Assembly: GCF_005239225.2 (NCBI RefSeq)
Contig: NC_133289.1
Location: 11,702,889-11,766,888, forward strand
Direction of reading: 5' to 3'
DNA: 64,000 nucleotides
Origin: Populus alba
Lineage: Eukaryota; Streptophyta; Magnoliopsida; Malpighiales; Salicaceae
Below, one piece after another: positions 47,560-60,441 of the stretch. The notes below the pieces were generated by a model. It was given only the letters and a program-made list of their open reading frames with translations. It ran no database searches and was not told the DNA's origin. Both the position numbers and the translations under genes were made by a program. The stretch's first letter is position 1, and every line of letters begins with the position of its first letter.

Positions 47560-48880
47560 ATAATTATAATTTTTTTCAATTAATATATTTTTTTATTTTT
47601 TAATATTATATATTTTTTTTTATTGAATTATCTCACTCTTATAACGGATCACGGATTTGATATATTAACTCAGATAATTCAAGTATTTTTTAATTATTAT
47701 TTTTTAATTTTCATCATTTAATAATGAGTTGATTGAAAATTAGGTTTTTATGATTTTATTTGTTTTTTTTCTATTAGGTTATTCTTACCTCAAAACCCCG
47801 AATAATACGTAATGGATTAACCTTAGTTAATAAATTCATTTTTTTTTTCTAACAGATTATATCGATCCAATGACCCAGGTCACTGATCTTCAACATTGAA
47901 ATTTATTTTTATGAGTTGTTCTTATTTCATAACCTTGATAATGAGTATGATAAGTTAACCTTATTGAATTAGTTTTTTTTTAATTAATTAATTGATTTTT
48001 TTTTCAATTTCATTATTTAATATTGTGTTTGATTGAGAATTATATTTCATGATTTATTTTAATTTAATTTTTGTTAGATTATATTGACCTCATAACCCGA
48101 TAATAGTGTTTAATGAGTTAACTCGTGTTGACTTGGCTCATTGTTATGTCATTTTTTTTAATTAGAATTTTTACACATTTCATCATTTAACATTGGGCTA
48201 ACAAGGTCGATTGAGAATTGAGCTTTATAATTTTTTTTTATTTGCTCTTTATGGATTATCTCAATCTCATAATCAGAGTCACAGATTTGACAGGTTAATC
48301 CAGGTTAAATCAATTTTTTTTTCTATGAAGTTATTTTGGTCTTATAACTCGTGTCATTGGTTCGACGGATTGACTTGGGTTATTTTTTCATATTTTTTAA
48401 TTCAATTCTTTAACATTGAGTTAATTGAGAATCAAACTTCATAATTTGTTTCAATTTGCTTTCTATAGAGTTATTTCAGTCTTATAAAAGTCACTTTTTA
48501 GGTTCTTTTTAATTATTTTTTCTTATTTCATTATTCAATATTGGGTTAATTGTGAATTAAGCTATATAATTTGTTTTGATTTGTTTTCTATGGTGTTATT
48601 ATAATTTCATAAACTAGATTGTGGGTTTGCCATGTAACTCAGGTTGACCTGAAACAATTAATATATTGTTAACCTAATATTAAAAAAAAAATATCATCTT
48701 GACATCTTTTTGAGTCAAATTATATTTTTATAGGTTGTCTAGGTTGGCTTTGGATTCATAAAGTCAACCGGGTCATATCATGTCAACCCCCACATGATTT
48801 AACTTTTTTTTGCACCTAGAAAAAAAAAAAAACATTAGCAATATTTAGATATTTTTTTTACATTAAAGAAAAATTTAATT
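47560..48880 (+). repeat. Longest array of the degenerate repeat, with a defined terminal unit
   Basis: About eight diverged cores occur between 47640 and 48660 (for example CTCATAACCCGATAATAG plus GTTAACTCGTGTTGAC near 48090, and CTCATAATCAGAGTCACAG plus GGTTAATCCAGG near 48270). Each is preceded by 'ttcat(c/t)attta(a)cattg(a/g)g' and 'attgagaatt(g/a)a'. Spacing varies from 75 to 180 bp. The array ends in a unit shared with 40700-41060. Confidence 0.7.
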
Positions 48881-50776
48881 AAACCATAGTTTTGCATGGA
48901 TGATTAATCTAGTGATTAACTATGACAACTAGCATTGCCCAGCTGGTGAAACAAATATTGAATGGTCCTCAAAGTAGTTGTCTAGATTACTATCAATAAC
49001 CTTTTTTTTTTTTTTTTTTTCTTTTTGCAGAATAGCCAGCAAAAACATTTTGTCGTTGGTATTTAGGGTTAGGGTGATTTAGTGGAGTGTTGGTCTTTTT
49101 TTATTCACTTAGGATTGAATTGAAATGAAAACTATATTGTTAAAATTTCCTGTTTGTATTGTGTATCAAAATTATCCTATTTTTATTACTAATTTGTTAT
49201 GCACAAACAGTTAAACAAAAAAGTACAAATACAGACACTTGATTTGAAAAAAAAAAAAAAACACCACAGTCACAGACACTCAAATAAAAATAATTAAAAA
49301 TTGGTGCACTTGATTATAAAAATTGAATAAATAAAGGTATTAATTTTTTCATTTCTCACAAAAGACATTACAAGAAATACTAAAAGAAAACAATGTTTTC
49401 TAGTTCATTTGATCACCATGGCACCTGAGTTAGCTTCTTCTTTTTTTTTTTTTTTTTTTTTTTAAAGTCTTAGATAAATTATCTTATTTTTATTATTAAT
49501 TTTTTTATATTTTATCCTCTCATATTATCTTAACCTGAATTTAAGCCTAATAATTTATTTTTTATTTCTGCTATGATATATTCATGGTGTCAAAAAATAT
49601 ATCTCTAAATTAAATGGATGCTTGAGTTTTTTCAAAAATGGGATTTCATTTTATCAATTTAAAAAATTAACACAAAACAAATACCAAATTTAACCTAAAA
49701 ATAGAAAACACAACCCCTATTTTTCTTTTTATTGTTCATGGGAACCAAATACTATATTTTGGCCCCTTAGGTCTTTAAACTTTTTTATTTTTTATTTTTA
49801 ATCCCTATGTTTTAAGAGCTTCACATTTTAATCCTGAACTATTTATTTTACACTATAGTTCCTAAAATATGAGAGGATATAGAGAGCCATCAAAAAATTA
49901 TAGAAAAGAGAAAAATTATCAGTTAACCGTATTCTATCCGTAAAAAAGTTGGTTTTGGTGTTACAAGGTTATTTTTGGAGTGAGGGTTTGAATAGAAATG
50001 GTGTTTAAAAGTATATCGAGACTTATAAATATATTTTTTATTCATTTAATCTTTAGTTCTTAGGGTGATTATAGGCCTTTTATGTATTTGAAATGGATCT
50101 ACCGTGGTTCATAAGATACTTTTTTGATATTTTCAAAAGAAAACATTTTGAATGTTATATTTTCGGAGACAAAAAAAAAGTTAGATCTTGACTTTTCAGC
50201 CACCAGAAATTGCTGGAAAGTCAATTAAAAAATGTGTCATCTGCTATATAAAAGAATTTAGGGGCAGCGAAGTGCCATTAAAAAAAAAAAAACTCTTTAA
50301 ATTAATTTTTTAAAATAATATTTAAGCAAATATCCAATTATATCATTGTTTTAAAGAAGATTAGGGTTTTTTATGATGATATTATTGATTTTTTTTTTAT
50401 GAATAATTATAAATTAGCTTAATATATGATTAGTTTTTTTTAAAAAAAAAATTTGTGAAAATAAAAAAAATTACTTGATTGTTTTTAAAAAATATTTTAA
50501 CAAAAAAAATATATTTCGCTTTCGTAATTTTATACATGTTGTCTTTCACGTTAATTTTTATTTTTATTATAATATAATTAAATAAAAAATAAATTCAAAT
50601 AAATCCTCACAAGCATTGTGTGCGAAATATCAATGGTAATTCCTAAATTCCATTGGTTTGGACTCTTATGACAACCTTTTCAACTAGTTACAGTCAATGC
50701 AAAAAGAAAAATGATAAACAGGGATGGATACAAGATCTCATCTGAAGTTGTGTTTGGTCCGGGAGTAAATACACGA
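48881..50776. other. Non-coding, AT-rich; 3' flank of the pectinesterase gene
   Basis: Contains long T tracts (48992-49020, 49440-49463) and LTR-like phrases ('ttggccccttaggtc', near 49765). No gene is seen. The 3' UTR of the minus-strand pectinesterase would occupy part of 50500-50776. Confidence 0.4.
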
Positions 50777-52710
50777 TCAAGGAAACTTGGGTGGTGGAAT
50801 CAGCCACTTGTTTCCATTGATGTAAGTCATGCTCAGGAAGGGTTTTGCTTCTGCTTTAGATAATGACTTCGCATATGGAACTCGACCGAAGGAGCTAGAA
50901 CCTGGTCCGGCGCACGTGTACTCTCCATAATATACAGTCCTGATTCATCACAAACATTAATATATTAATTTAAAATCTGAAAAAGATGGAAAAGATGCTG
51001 ATGCGTACCCTTCACGCTCAGGGAACTTCCAGGTGGACCATCCTTCATCGTTAATCAGGTGGCCCATGCTAGTGTAAGCGAAGACAACCCTTGGTCTCTG
51101 CTTCCATGCACGGCCGAGGTAAGTGTTGTTGCCTAAACCAGTTAAGTTGCAATGGATGAAGGTGAATCCACTGTCCTCGGTGACGTGTTCCCGGGCCTGA
51201 GCTGTGATCACCCCAGTACCCTCCGCTACAGAATCAATAGTTGTGTTCTGTATAATTAATTCATCGACACCCCCCAATTAGTAACCATTAAACAAAAAAC
51301 TAAAAGAAAATGTTGTTTCACTGTAATGGGAATTTGAAAACGACGCGTGGGATTTTGGCTATTTCTAAAAGGAAATGAATGCTCTTTCAGAAATGCCAAT
51401 TTGGAAATTGTGGTGTTGGGGACTGAGTTTCGATGGTGAGATGGCAGCTACACTGTTGGATTTCCCACACTCTCAAGGCTGAATATCAAACTGTGAAGAG
51501 TTGTCTTGAAATTTTAATCAGGCTTGAGATTTTTGTCGGAGTTTTTTGGGATTTTAGCTTGTTGTGACGTCGTCAAGAGAGTAATGAAAGGAAGAGGGAG
51601 TACCAAGTAGAGGGATTTTCCGTTTCCAAAAATGAAGTCAACAGTTCCACGGACATAGCAGTCCTTGAAGAAATGCCTGCCTCTATCGTCACATAAAGTG
51701 TCCTGAAACCCAATGAACTTGCAGCTATGAAACGCTGCTTTATCTCCAGATATTCTCATGGCCACTGCCTGCCCACCAGTTCTATTGACATTTGGCATTG
51801 GAGCCGAATTCTACAAGCAATAATTAAGTAGAATTAATAAAATCTCTCTCTTCTCTCTCTATCTCTCACACACACACACATATAAGATGGTTGGCCATCC
51901 GTTAAAACAACCCTTAAGACAAATTAAAGAAAGGACAGCTAACGAGTATTTAAACTATTGAAATGAGTATTTTACTAAATAATATACAGTTTTTTTCGAA
52001 TTTTGGATGTTTGATTTACATTTTCAAGGTAACTCTACCTCAATAGTAGCGCTTTTCTTCTCTTTCTTTTTCTGGGATATGATTATTCGTACAGAAAAAC
52101 CTAATTAGTGCTCCATTCTCCACCATTATGAAGGCCAGAATGCTTATGCATAGCAACCATTTAACAGGAAGGAAAGACATTAATGAATTACCACAAATGC
52201 CACATTGACGGCCATGAAGTAATCGCTCTCTACGGCCACGGTTGCGCTATAGATCGTTCCATACCGGGAAGCGGTGCCATTGAACACAATTCTTGGTATA
52301 TCCATCGGATCCCCATAAAATGTAATAAACGGCTTATTGCATTTAATTGTGATTTTCTCCCAATACTCACCCCCACCAATCTGTATAATTGTTCTTCGCT
52401 TGTTGTCCTTTGGAATGGTCTCCAAGGCATCAGAAATAGTTGTAAAATCAGCGAAACCATCCTTCGCCACCCTTATCAACCTCAGCCTGTCCTCGGCCGA
52501 GGCCAAAAGCTCATCCAAAACAATGCGTGGAATCCCTTTGGAGTCATTGGATTTTCGATCATTAAAGTCATTGATGTTCTTAGCAACCCATGCTTTTACT
52601 TTTGAGATGTCTGCAGGGACGAGTTTGGTCGTGGAGATTGCTGTGGGAATGATCTGGATAGCTTGTAATGTGATCAAAAGTAATGCAAAAGAAGAGAATG
52701 ATCGTTTCAT
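50777..52710 (-). CDS. Pectin methylesterase, PPME1-like, 375 aa, four exons
   Basis: Exons 52710-52192, 51810-51604, 51247-51009 and 50939-50777 join at GT-AG sites with phases 0, 0 and 2 and end at a TGA. The product removes methyl esters from homogalacturonan in the cell wall. Residues 1-26 form a signal peptide ([18 protein letters not shown]). There is no N-terminal PMEI-like PRO domain, so the enzyme is secreted without that inhibitor, as in the short PPME1 group (PPME1 is ~361 aa). All catalytic signatures are present: GGQAV with Gln187, GFQDTLCD with Gln209 and the acid Asp210, VDFIFG with the nucleophile Asp231, and LGRAW with Arg288 and Trp290. The ending WLIPPPKFP resembles PPME1. 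PPME1 itself acts in pollen tubes, but no tissue can be read from the sequence here. Introns are 381, 356 and 69 bp. The gene looks intact. Confidence 0.93.
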
Positions 52711-54293
52711 TTCAAGACTTATGATTTGATACTACAATGCTACTACATGTATGGTTTCTGTTTTAGTTAAACATGTGGTTTATCCCGGTTATTGATAGAG
52801 CTTGGTTGCCTTGGAGGTCATGGGTTTCTTAGATGTCCATGATCGGAGGAGAACTATCAGGAATGCTTATGTGGGTGTTGGGGATGATGGTGTCTTTGGA
52901 ATTTTGAGAAGATTTTTTGTGAATGTTCTTGATGATTTATTGCATGCCTAAAATTGATTTTTGGCTTGAGACATATATGCTTCCAAAATTAGGTCATGCT
53001 AATTCAATAGCCGATTGGTCGGCAAATACAGCACATGACACTATGCTGGGTCTGCACACTTATCTTGTTTTTTCTGTTGATATTTGAGGTGTTCAATTCC
53101 GATGTTTAGAACTGTCTTCATTCCCCTCTTTTTAACGGGAAAAAATGGAGTATTTTGAAGATGGCCTGCCTAATCCGGGTTACATGAAAATTAATGAATA
53201 GGCCCTTGCTCATTGCTAGTACGAGGAAAAGAGATCTCTTTTTATAATCATTTTTTTAAAAAAAAGAAAAATGGTTACTTCTCTCCAATTTATTGGTAAG
53301 CAAATTTTAAGTTTTCCCATATCATTAAAAAAAAAAAAAAAAACTAAAGGTATTTTACAAACAATATGTGCCAATTATTAAGTGAGAAAGTGGGGATTTT
53401 ATGAATGTTAAATGATTGGTCCTCTATGGGGAGAAAAATAAGTATATATCATATACATTTGTATGCTAGTTTTTATATAAAAAGGTTTTTTTTTTTTTTT
53501 TTTTTTTTCTATCTTTACCTATCTCAGAATTGTCCTATCTATTTTGAAAACTACATGACTCTTTGAAGAAAAAAAAATTGTAACTATTTCAGATAAATAT
53601 AATGGTGATGTTTTTGCTATTCCGAATATTTTCTGGAATTAATTTCCTATTTTATGTAAAAGAAATAAAGCAGCGAGTAAAGAGTTTTCATGTATGCATA
53701 AAGAGAACAAGCTAGCCTTTTTTAGGCTAGTGAATGATCCATCAAAAGAAAAAAACATCACTAAATTATGGTATGTGGCTTTTGAGAATGGTCCTAATAC
53801 ATACATTCCCCATTGTGAGAAAGGTCATAAAAAGGAAATTGGGGTTAGCTTAGTAGAGGGTTGGCAAGTGAACAAAGCAAACCTCTGAAACTTACAACAT
53901 CTCTTCACTAGTTATGTAGCATCTCTTAAGATTGTAGACTAATAAAAACCTTCACGTGTAGTTGCAGTAACTAAGGCCCTGGATTCCATATAGTTGATTG
54001 GTAATTCATGCATCTTACATTTATCTCTAAGATGTTAGCAAAGATTGTGTTTTTCAGGAGCGACATCTGATAATTAATATAGATACCTACATGAAATGTT
54101 ATTTGTCCATTATGCATTGTTTTATTACACTGACTTGGTTTCATTTCTTGAGACATCCAAAAAATCCAATGCACTATACCCAAACAAAATTGATTGATAT
54201 GTAATATTGTTTTATATTTATTAAATACCGGATTAATTTTATTATAGTGATGACTACTTATTGGTTTTTAATGTATGTATATAGATTAATTAC
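52711..54293. other. Upstream of the pectinesterase; possible LINE RNase H scrap, otherwise no gene
   Basis: The plus-strand frame 52949-53084 ends a stretch reading ETYMLPKLGHANSIADWSAN, which recalls the 'REgNsvADwlAN' tail of non-LTR retrotransposon RNase H; the support is thin. A second open frame, at 53694-53888, is unrecognised. Long A and T runs lie at 53326-53344 and 53487-53508. Confidence 0.3.
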
Positions 54294-54455
54294 ATGGCAC
54301 GGGAAGCTCGAAAAGCAGCAACGACTATCCGTGAAAGTGTCGATGAGAAGGGACGTATTGTGGCCAACACTACACTCAATTTATGTTGTTGTAGACTTCA
54401 AGAAGTTGAGCGTCTTGAAGCAGCATTAATAAAATGTGAGATTGCTCATCAATAG
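54294..54455 (+). other. Candidate terminal exon, 53 codons, unknown (possibly transposon-derived)
   Basis: The frame reads MAREARKAATTIRESVDEKG ... LCCCRLQEVERLEAALIKC and stops at 54455. It is preceded by a plausible acceptor (TGTATATAG at ~54276-54284) with the frame open back to it. The basic, coiled-coil-like composition recalls the C-terminal piece of plant Ptta/En-Spm transposase-like proteins, but I am not certain. No upstream exon could be placed. Confidence 0.3.
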
Positions 54456-57400
54456 AATGTTGGGGATGCTTGTTCGTTCACGAGCATCTCAAGTTCGTAT
54501 ATAAGCATCCCAGGTTTGTCCACGAGTGACCCAGGTTCATCCACGAGTTAGGATGTTATTGGTTCTCCTCACACCTACATGGATATTACAAACATGTCTC
54601 TTGAGTTGGATGAGTTGGGATGATGATCCAAATCCGTACACAAGTGCTCTGGGCTCGTTCAAGAGTACTTCATGCCTTTTTACGAGTTATGGAGATTATT
54701 AGATATAGTTTCATGTTATTATATGTTATGAAGAATTATAAAATAGTATAATGTATAATTAGTTTAATTTTTACGATTAATTAATGTATGTTACGGTGTT
54801 AATCAAGTACTTCGGTCAATGAGTTATGGTAGAATAAAAATGCTTTTTTTTATTTTGATTTGAATATTTTCTTTGTTGCAATAATATGTGAAACTTTTGT
54901 TAACATATATCAATTATCATGTTAATTCTGCTATGCTAATTTTCTAAATGTTTTTGTAATGTTGTTTTACTAGTCGCTAAATTTATGATCATGTGAAAAA
55001 CTAGCACAGTTTAATTTTAATTTTTATGTTTTTGAGAAATAGCATAACTCAAAGAACGAGGCAAAAAAAAAAAGTTTATAATCTTTTAGGCTGTGCCGTT
55101 GCCAAGCGCAACCTCGAAAAAAAAAACAATTGCTTTGGGAGCAGCAGCTTCCATGCCTGAAGAAGCAACAGGATGAGGAGACAGAATCTACCAAACGAAC
55201 AGTGGCATTGGTTCTTAAAATTTAGGTCAAGGCTGGAAATCAAAAGCTAGTTGATGACTCTTCATGGAAGGGGGCTAAGGCCTAAGGACAAGATCAGGGC
55301 AAAATGTTCAAGGTTCTTAAATAGTTGTAGAAGATTATCCAAATCCTACTTCTCATTACATTTTGAAACATAGGAGACGAAGACAACAGTTTCTGAGCAT
55401 GTTCCTCTGAAAATCCTCAAAAAAAAAAAAAAAAACTTAGCATAGCCTAAGAAATTATACAGGTTGCTGTGATATTTAGCACTGCGTTTTTCTGTTCGAA
55501 ACAGCACAGTTTATAAATTGTATCGTTACGCTTTTGAAAATAAGTGCTCTTTTTAAAAAACCATACTAGTTTTTCGATAAAAAACACCCCAATCCGCGAG
55601 ATGTTTTGTGTATTGCTTGGTTCAGAGAGGTAGATCATATCCTTGCTGCTTGCTATCGTGTCGGGGTGCTGATCATGGAATCATGTGCTCGCTTGAGATA
55701 CAGAGAGAGAGAGGCGCAGACCATTGAATAAATAATTCAAGGGAGGTGGTTCCTCAGAAATAAACTACAAATTTGTTCACGAGGAAGACACAGCCAACTC
55801 ATCCATGAGGCTGAAGAGAGAGCCGTACAAAAATGCTTAGAATATTAAATATTATGATCTCACGTGGCCTTGATTTATATATCAGGGGCAATTGTTTGAT
55901 GCCCATAAAATCCTCAGTCTGCGTTCAAATGGCATCCAGAGCACTACTCTTGTTGAGAGATGTAATAAACAATACCAAATATAGGCGTTCAACATCTCAT
56001 TAAGAAAAGCTAAACGTTACTGGAAAAACACTACTGTTTATTTATTGGAAAACACTACTGTTATACTGTTCAGAGTATGGTTGCAGTTACTTTTCAAAAT
56101 GTTTTTCGTGTTAAAATGTATTAAAATAATATTTTTTTTAAAAAAATTATTTTTGAGAACAACGTATTAAAACAATTCAAAAACATAAAAAAATTAATTT
56201 TAAACAAAAAAAAATTAAATTTTTGTGGAACGCGGTGCCAAACAGTAAATAATAATTTTTCTTTTAGAATTACAAACTTAGACTTAGCTATTAGGAGTAC
56301 TAAAATATTTTTTATATAAGGTATTAGTCATTATCAAATTAATAGAAACAAGTAAATCTTTTCTTATTTTAAAAACATAGTAAAAAGATTAAAATGTCTT
56401 TATAAGTAAAAATTTCGATACTAAAATCAATGGAAAATTTGGTACTCTCATGATAGATTTTTTCATTATTATCATATAAAATTATAAGATAAGGAGTAAT
56501 CTCGCACTTGAACAAATATAAAAATTAATAAAAAAAATTAAAATATAGCGAAACAACTAAAATACAATTGAAAGTCAAAATTAAAACTAACTTCAAGGGG
56601 ATTTTTTTTGTCTATTTCATCATGATTTTTTTGTTCAAGTCAGCTAAGAAACAATTGGTATTTGGCTATATATATATATATATATAAACAAAAAAGTCAG
56701 GCACATGTACAAAACTCGGAGGCATGTGGGATGCACTCAAGCACTTTGAACAATATGAGTGGCACCTCCTGGAATCTAAAAATACCCTTCCATGTTATTG
56801 TTAGAAACATCTTTGTATCCTTTTCTTGTTGGAGCAATGCATGTTAGTGGTGGTGGTGGTTTGGTTTGTCGTATGTGAGCTTTTCTTTTTTTCTTTTTTT
56901 TTCTTTTTTTTGTCTCTTCTTCCTCAAATATTATAGCTTGACCCTCTTTGTTGTTGGTATTTCAATTTAAGTCCCTAATCTTTTTATTTCTAGTTTTTTT
57001 TATTGGCTTTTTTGTAGAAGTTTTATTTATTTTTAATTTCGTCTTTCAATCCCAATTTATCAAATATTATATTTTTCAATTTGGTCCTTATTCTTTTGAT
57101 TTTTTTTTGTCCATTTTGTAAACTTTTATTGGTTTTCAATTTTATCCTTTAATCCAAAATGACGGTATTATGTTTTTTAATTTGGTCTTTATTATCTTGA
57201 TTTTTAAATTTTCTTTTTAATCCTTTTGTAAATTTTTTTTTCAATTTCACCCTTCAATCAAAATTTTGTTTTTATATTTTATGTCAATGTTGATGCTCAT
57301 TCTTTTGATTTTTTTTAATTCTTTTGTTAAATTATTTTTTCTTTTCCATTTCACCCTTCAATCAAATATAAAATTTATTTTATACTTCAATTTTGATCTT

Positions 57401-58266
57401 TATTTTTTTTAATTGTTATTTTTTAAAATTGATCTTTTGTATAACTAAAATTCTTTTTTTTTTTTTTTAATTTCATCAATCAATATTTAATTGATTCTTT
57501 TTTTTTTTTTTTTAATTTCATCAATCAATATTTAATTGATTGAGAATTAGACTTTATAGTTTTTTTCAGATAGGGTATTTCGAGTCTAATGATCCGGGTT
57601 ATGGGTTTGGAAAGTTAACTTAAATTTTTTTTAAAAATGAATATTTTATATCCTATTTTTTTTTTCTTATTTCAATTTTTTATATTTAATGTGCTGTGTA
57701 TATTCAATTGAATGGCAAGAGGCATTACAAACTTGGCCCTGGAAACCTCCGAGAGATGGAATTCCCATTTATAATTCTTTCGGATGTTACACTCTGGCAA
57801 CCATTTATAGAGCAAAAACAATGAAGTCTAAACATAAGATTATGACAAATTGTAGTGAATGTGGACCTTCATAAGATATATAGCAATTATTAGTTATGAA
57901 ATTTTGCTTGACAAACAAGTCTGTCTTGTATCCCATACAAAACATAAGATCACATCCCAACACACACAGAACAGACCGGTAAAAGCTTAATATCCCTGCC
58001 CATGAAATTCAAAAACACACCTGCAAATCTAACTAAAATTTCCTATGTTTTTTTTTTTTTGGTCAATAAAAAATATATCTGCGAGAACCTGCTTTACATC
58101 CGAAGTAAGTCGTAAAATCTGGACCAAACAGACCAGTGCGATTACTCTTCAATAGCTAAAGCACCTTCAGCTGCAATATCACCAAGGAATCATCAGTAAT
58201 GGAGGAGACGATACTGAAGACAAGCAATTCCTGCATCACGATTGATGATAGCGAGGGCACTTTAAC
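54456..58266. other. Non-coding; MITE-like copy and T-rich repeats
   Basis: A MITE-like element is at 56085-56250. The stretch 56880-57640 is T-rich with repeated 'caatttggtcctt', 'tttcacccttcaat' phrases, typical of LTR-derived debris, and includes a 45-bp repeat (TTTCATCAATCAATATTTAA at 57471 and 57516). No gene was recognised in 54.5-56 kb despite a GC-richer patch at 55090-55350. Confidence 0.4.
56085..56250 (-). mobile_element. MITE-like ~170-190-bp element
   Basis: Begins ATGGTTGCAGTTACTTTTCA and contains 'aacgtattaaaacaattcaaaaac', ending in GAACGCGGTGCCAAACAGT. It is diverged from the copy at 40.48 kb and in the opposite orientation. Confidence 0.5.
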
Positions 58267-58743
58267 TTAAAATAAACAAATACCCTTACCTGACCCTTCA
58301 TCATCGTGGTCGTTTGGATGGCTCTCCATGCACTTTAGGAGAAATTTGAAGGTCTCAATCTCGCATGGGATTGTAAGTGCACCGGTATGATCAAACCCAA
58401 ACTCCTCTTCAACCTTTTCCAGCAAAACCTTGAACAGGGAGTGGCTAAGGTAGCTGGTCGGGATGATAAACCTCCGAAGCTCTGGTCCAACGTAAACCGC
58501 CAGATACCCTTTGGGTACGTCGGCTGGCGGTTCTGGGCTGTGGCAACTGTCCTCGTCTGAATCGCAACACTTAACACTGTTCAGCCTCCTATTAACAGCT
58601 AGTGGAATGCCATTGGAGGGATGACCAGAGGGAGGGCTGGTTTCCTTTGAGCCAATTGTTACAGATTGCCACTTATGGAGAATTTCCTTTAGCCTAACAA
58701 TCTGCCGAATTCCAGTCAACTTGCTGCTACTATTGTCCTCCAT
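58267..58743 (-). CDS. SAUR protein of the long 'KLTGIRQIVRLKEIL' clade, 158 aa
   Basis: The coding part is a single 158-codon frame. The frame is open 39 codons further upstream, but the start at 58743 (MEDNSSSKLTGIRQIVRLKE) matches where this clade begins. Residues 8-26 form a basic amphipathic stretch ending ILHKW, then a linker with DSDEDSCHSPEPP, then the SAUR core at ~78-145: DVPKGYLAVYVGPELRRFII, PTSYLSHSLFKVLLEKVEEE and FGFDHTGALTIPCE. It is very close to Arabidopsis At3g43120/At5g20810 as I remember them. By family it should act in growth control through PP2C.D inhibition; some members bind calmodulin via the basic N-terminus. The core residues are intact. The long leader with an intron and uORF described below is unusual among short SAURs. 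Confidence 0.92.
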   Translation of the reverse strand: MEDNSSSKLTGIRQIVRLKEILHKWQSVTIGSKETSPPSGHPSNGIPLAVNRRLNSVKCCDSDEDSCHSPEPPADVPKGYLAVYVGPELRRFIIPTSYLSHSLFKVLLEKVEEEFGFDHTGALTIPCEIETFKFLLKCMESHPNDHDDEGSGKGICLF

Positions 58744-60441
58744 TTCTAAATATTTACCACTAACAGTGAAAAATACCCCAGAACTGAATTCAGAGTGTTT
58801 GATTGCAGACGTACAAGTCGCATCAGATGATCTTCCACTGCATTTCCATGCATAAAACATACAAATGTAGATAAAAAGTCATGAACAAAGAATTACCAGC
58901 ATCACAAGAATAATTGGTAAAGTGCTCAAAATTGTGATTAACTAGACAATCAAAGTTGATGATCAGGTCAATTTCTAGTTTACAAAGTGCTATCCATGTT
59001 ATAATGTCATGAGTTTTAGAACCAGAAACAACAGATTAGCTGGCGATCTAATGCTTGTCAGTCTTTTAGGAACAAGAATTTCTTGAGAGCCAGGCAGGAG
59101 CATAGAACAGAACCAAGGCTCTTACAGGTGAAAGCAAGAATTAAACAACCACAACACGACTTCTCATCATAGCTACCTCCAAATATACATGGCAGTACTT
59201 TTACCTCCCTCAGGCGATCCGATTTCTTTGTATCGCTCTCACAGAATAAGAACTTGGAATAAACATCATACAGATCTTAATTAAAAGTGCTTTGATTTAA
59301 AAACAACAACGCAAAATTAAACAATTAATATATTAATTTAATGATATAGATTACAGAGCCTAAAGGGTGATTTGGAAACACAAAGAACTGGTTTTCCTTC
59401 ACAAATGCTAATTAAATTAAAACATGAAATGTTCCTCGAATAGTTGGAGGATAAAATCTATCAGATTTCTTTATTCTGAAAATCTTACCAGGGAAGATTT
59501 TAGAGCAGGCCAAAGAACCCTATGGTTTCTGAAACTGCAACGAGAGGAAAACTAAAAGATGATTTCGACCACTGCTTCGAACTATAGTGCGAAAACATAG
59601 TTATGTTCTAACTATACAAATTAAATAGAAAGAGAGAGAGGCCTGATTACAGCGTGATAAGAGAAACATACATACTGATCTGTTTATATTATTAAACAGT
59701 AGTAATTTAATTACTCGCACGTCTGTCCTTAAAAAAGAAATAATCATCCAATAGATAATAAAAGATAATCATGGGAAGATCTGTACGATGTTTATACAGG
59801 CAATAGATCTAAAAGATAACGCATAACATCATCAAGGGTTGTGATCTTACCCTATCAAAGGTAGAAATTGAAAATAATAATTTCGAAAATCAAAACCACC
59901 ATGAAATGACTATCTCTGCAACAGGCACAACAATCCCAACTATGGGACCCATCTAGTGCTGGGACAAAAATTTCAATTCCTCGCATAAATTGCATGATTA
60001 TTTGGCATTCATAAAAATGTTCACCATGACTGGCATTCATTCCACTTGGCTACCATTAAAGATCTTTTACTATTACCTGGGAAAATTCTCAAGATTTAAT
60101 TTAATAAACAAAAAACAATCTTCACCTCCATCATTAAACATACGGATTTTGTATATTTTCCCAACCACAATTGTCACAACTATCAACATAAGATCTGTAA
60201 GGAAAAAAAAATCTCTCTTTCAAATAAAGACTTCAACTTTCATATCATGACCCTCATCATCTTAAGCCCCATGAATATACACAAATAATAATAAAAAAAA
60301 AGTCATAGAGAAAAAAAAACAGAGATCGATCCCTGAAGATTCACATAAATGAAAACGAAGAAAAGAGAGATATCATCAACTTTTGGATTAAAGTAACAAC
60401 GTTTTGAATGGAAAGCCATTATATTATATGTAAAAACGTAC
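58744..60441 (-). other. Probable 5' leader and leader intron of the 58.3-kb SAUR gene
   Basis: A donor CCGG|GTACG at 60441-60440 and a plausible acceptor GGAAATGCAG|TGGAAG at 58838 would bracket a ~1.6-kb intron, leaving ~95 nt of second leader exon before the ATG. Other acceptors are possible. Nothing else gene-like was seen here. Transcript data would fix the junctions. Confidence 0.4.

Noticed and set aside
52183..52729. Two plus-strand open frames of 130-140 codons across pectinesterase exon 1
   Set aside because: They are antisense to a well-supported exon, with no family resemblance; they arise from the codon use of the real gene.
58744..58860. N-terminal extension of 39 codons for the 58.3-kb SAUR
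   Set aside because: The extension (starting MFYAWKCSG) has no SAUR character and the clade normally starts at M-(E/D)-(D/E)-N. A likely splice acceptor at 58838 lies within it.
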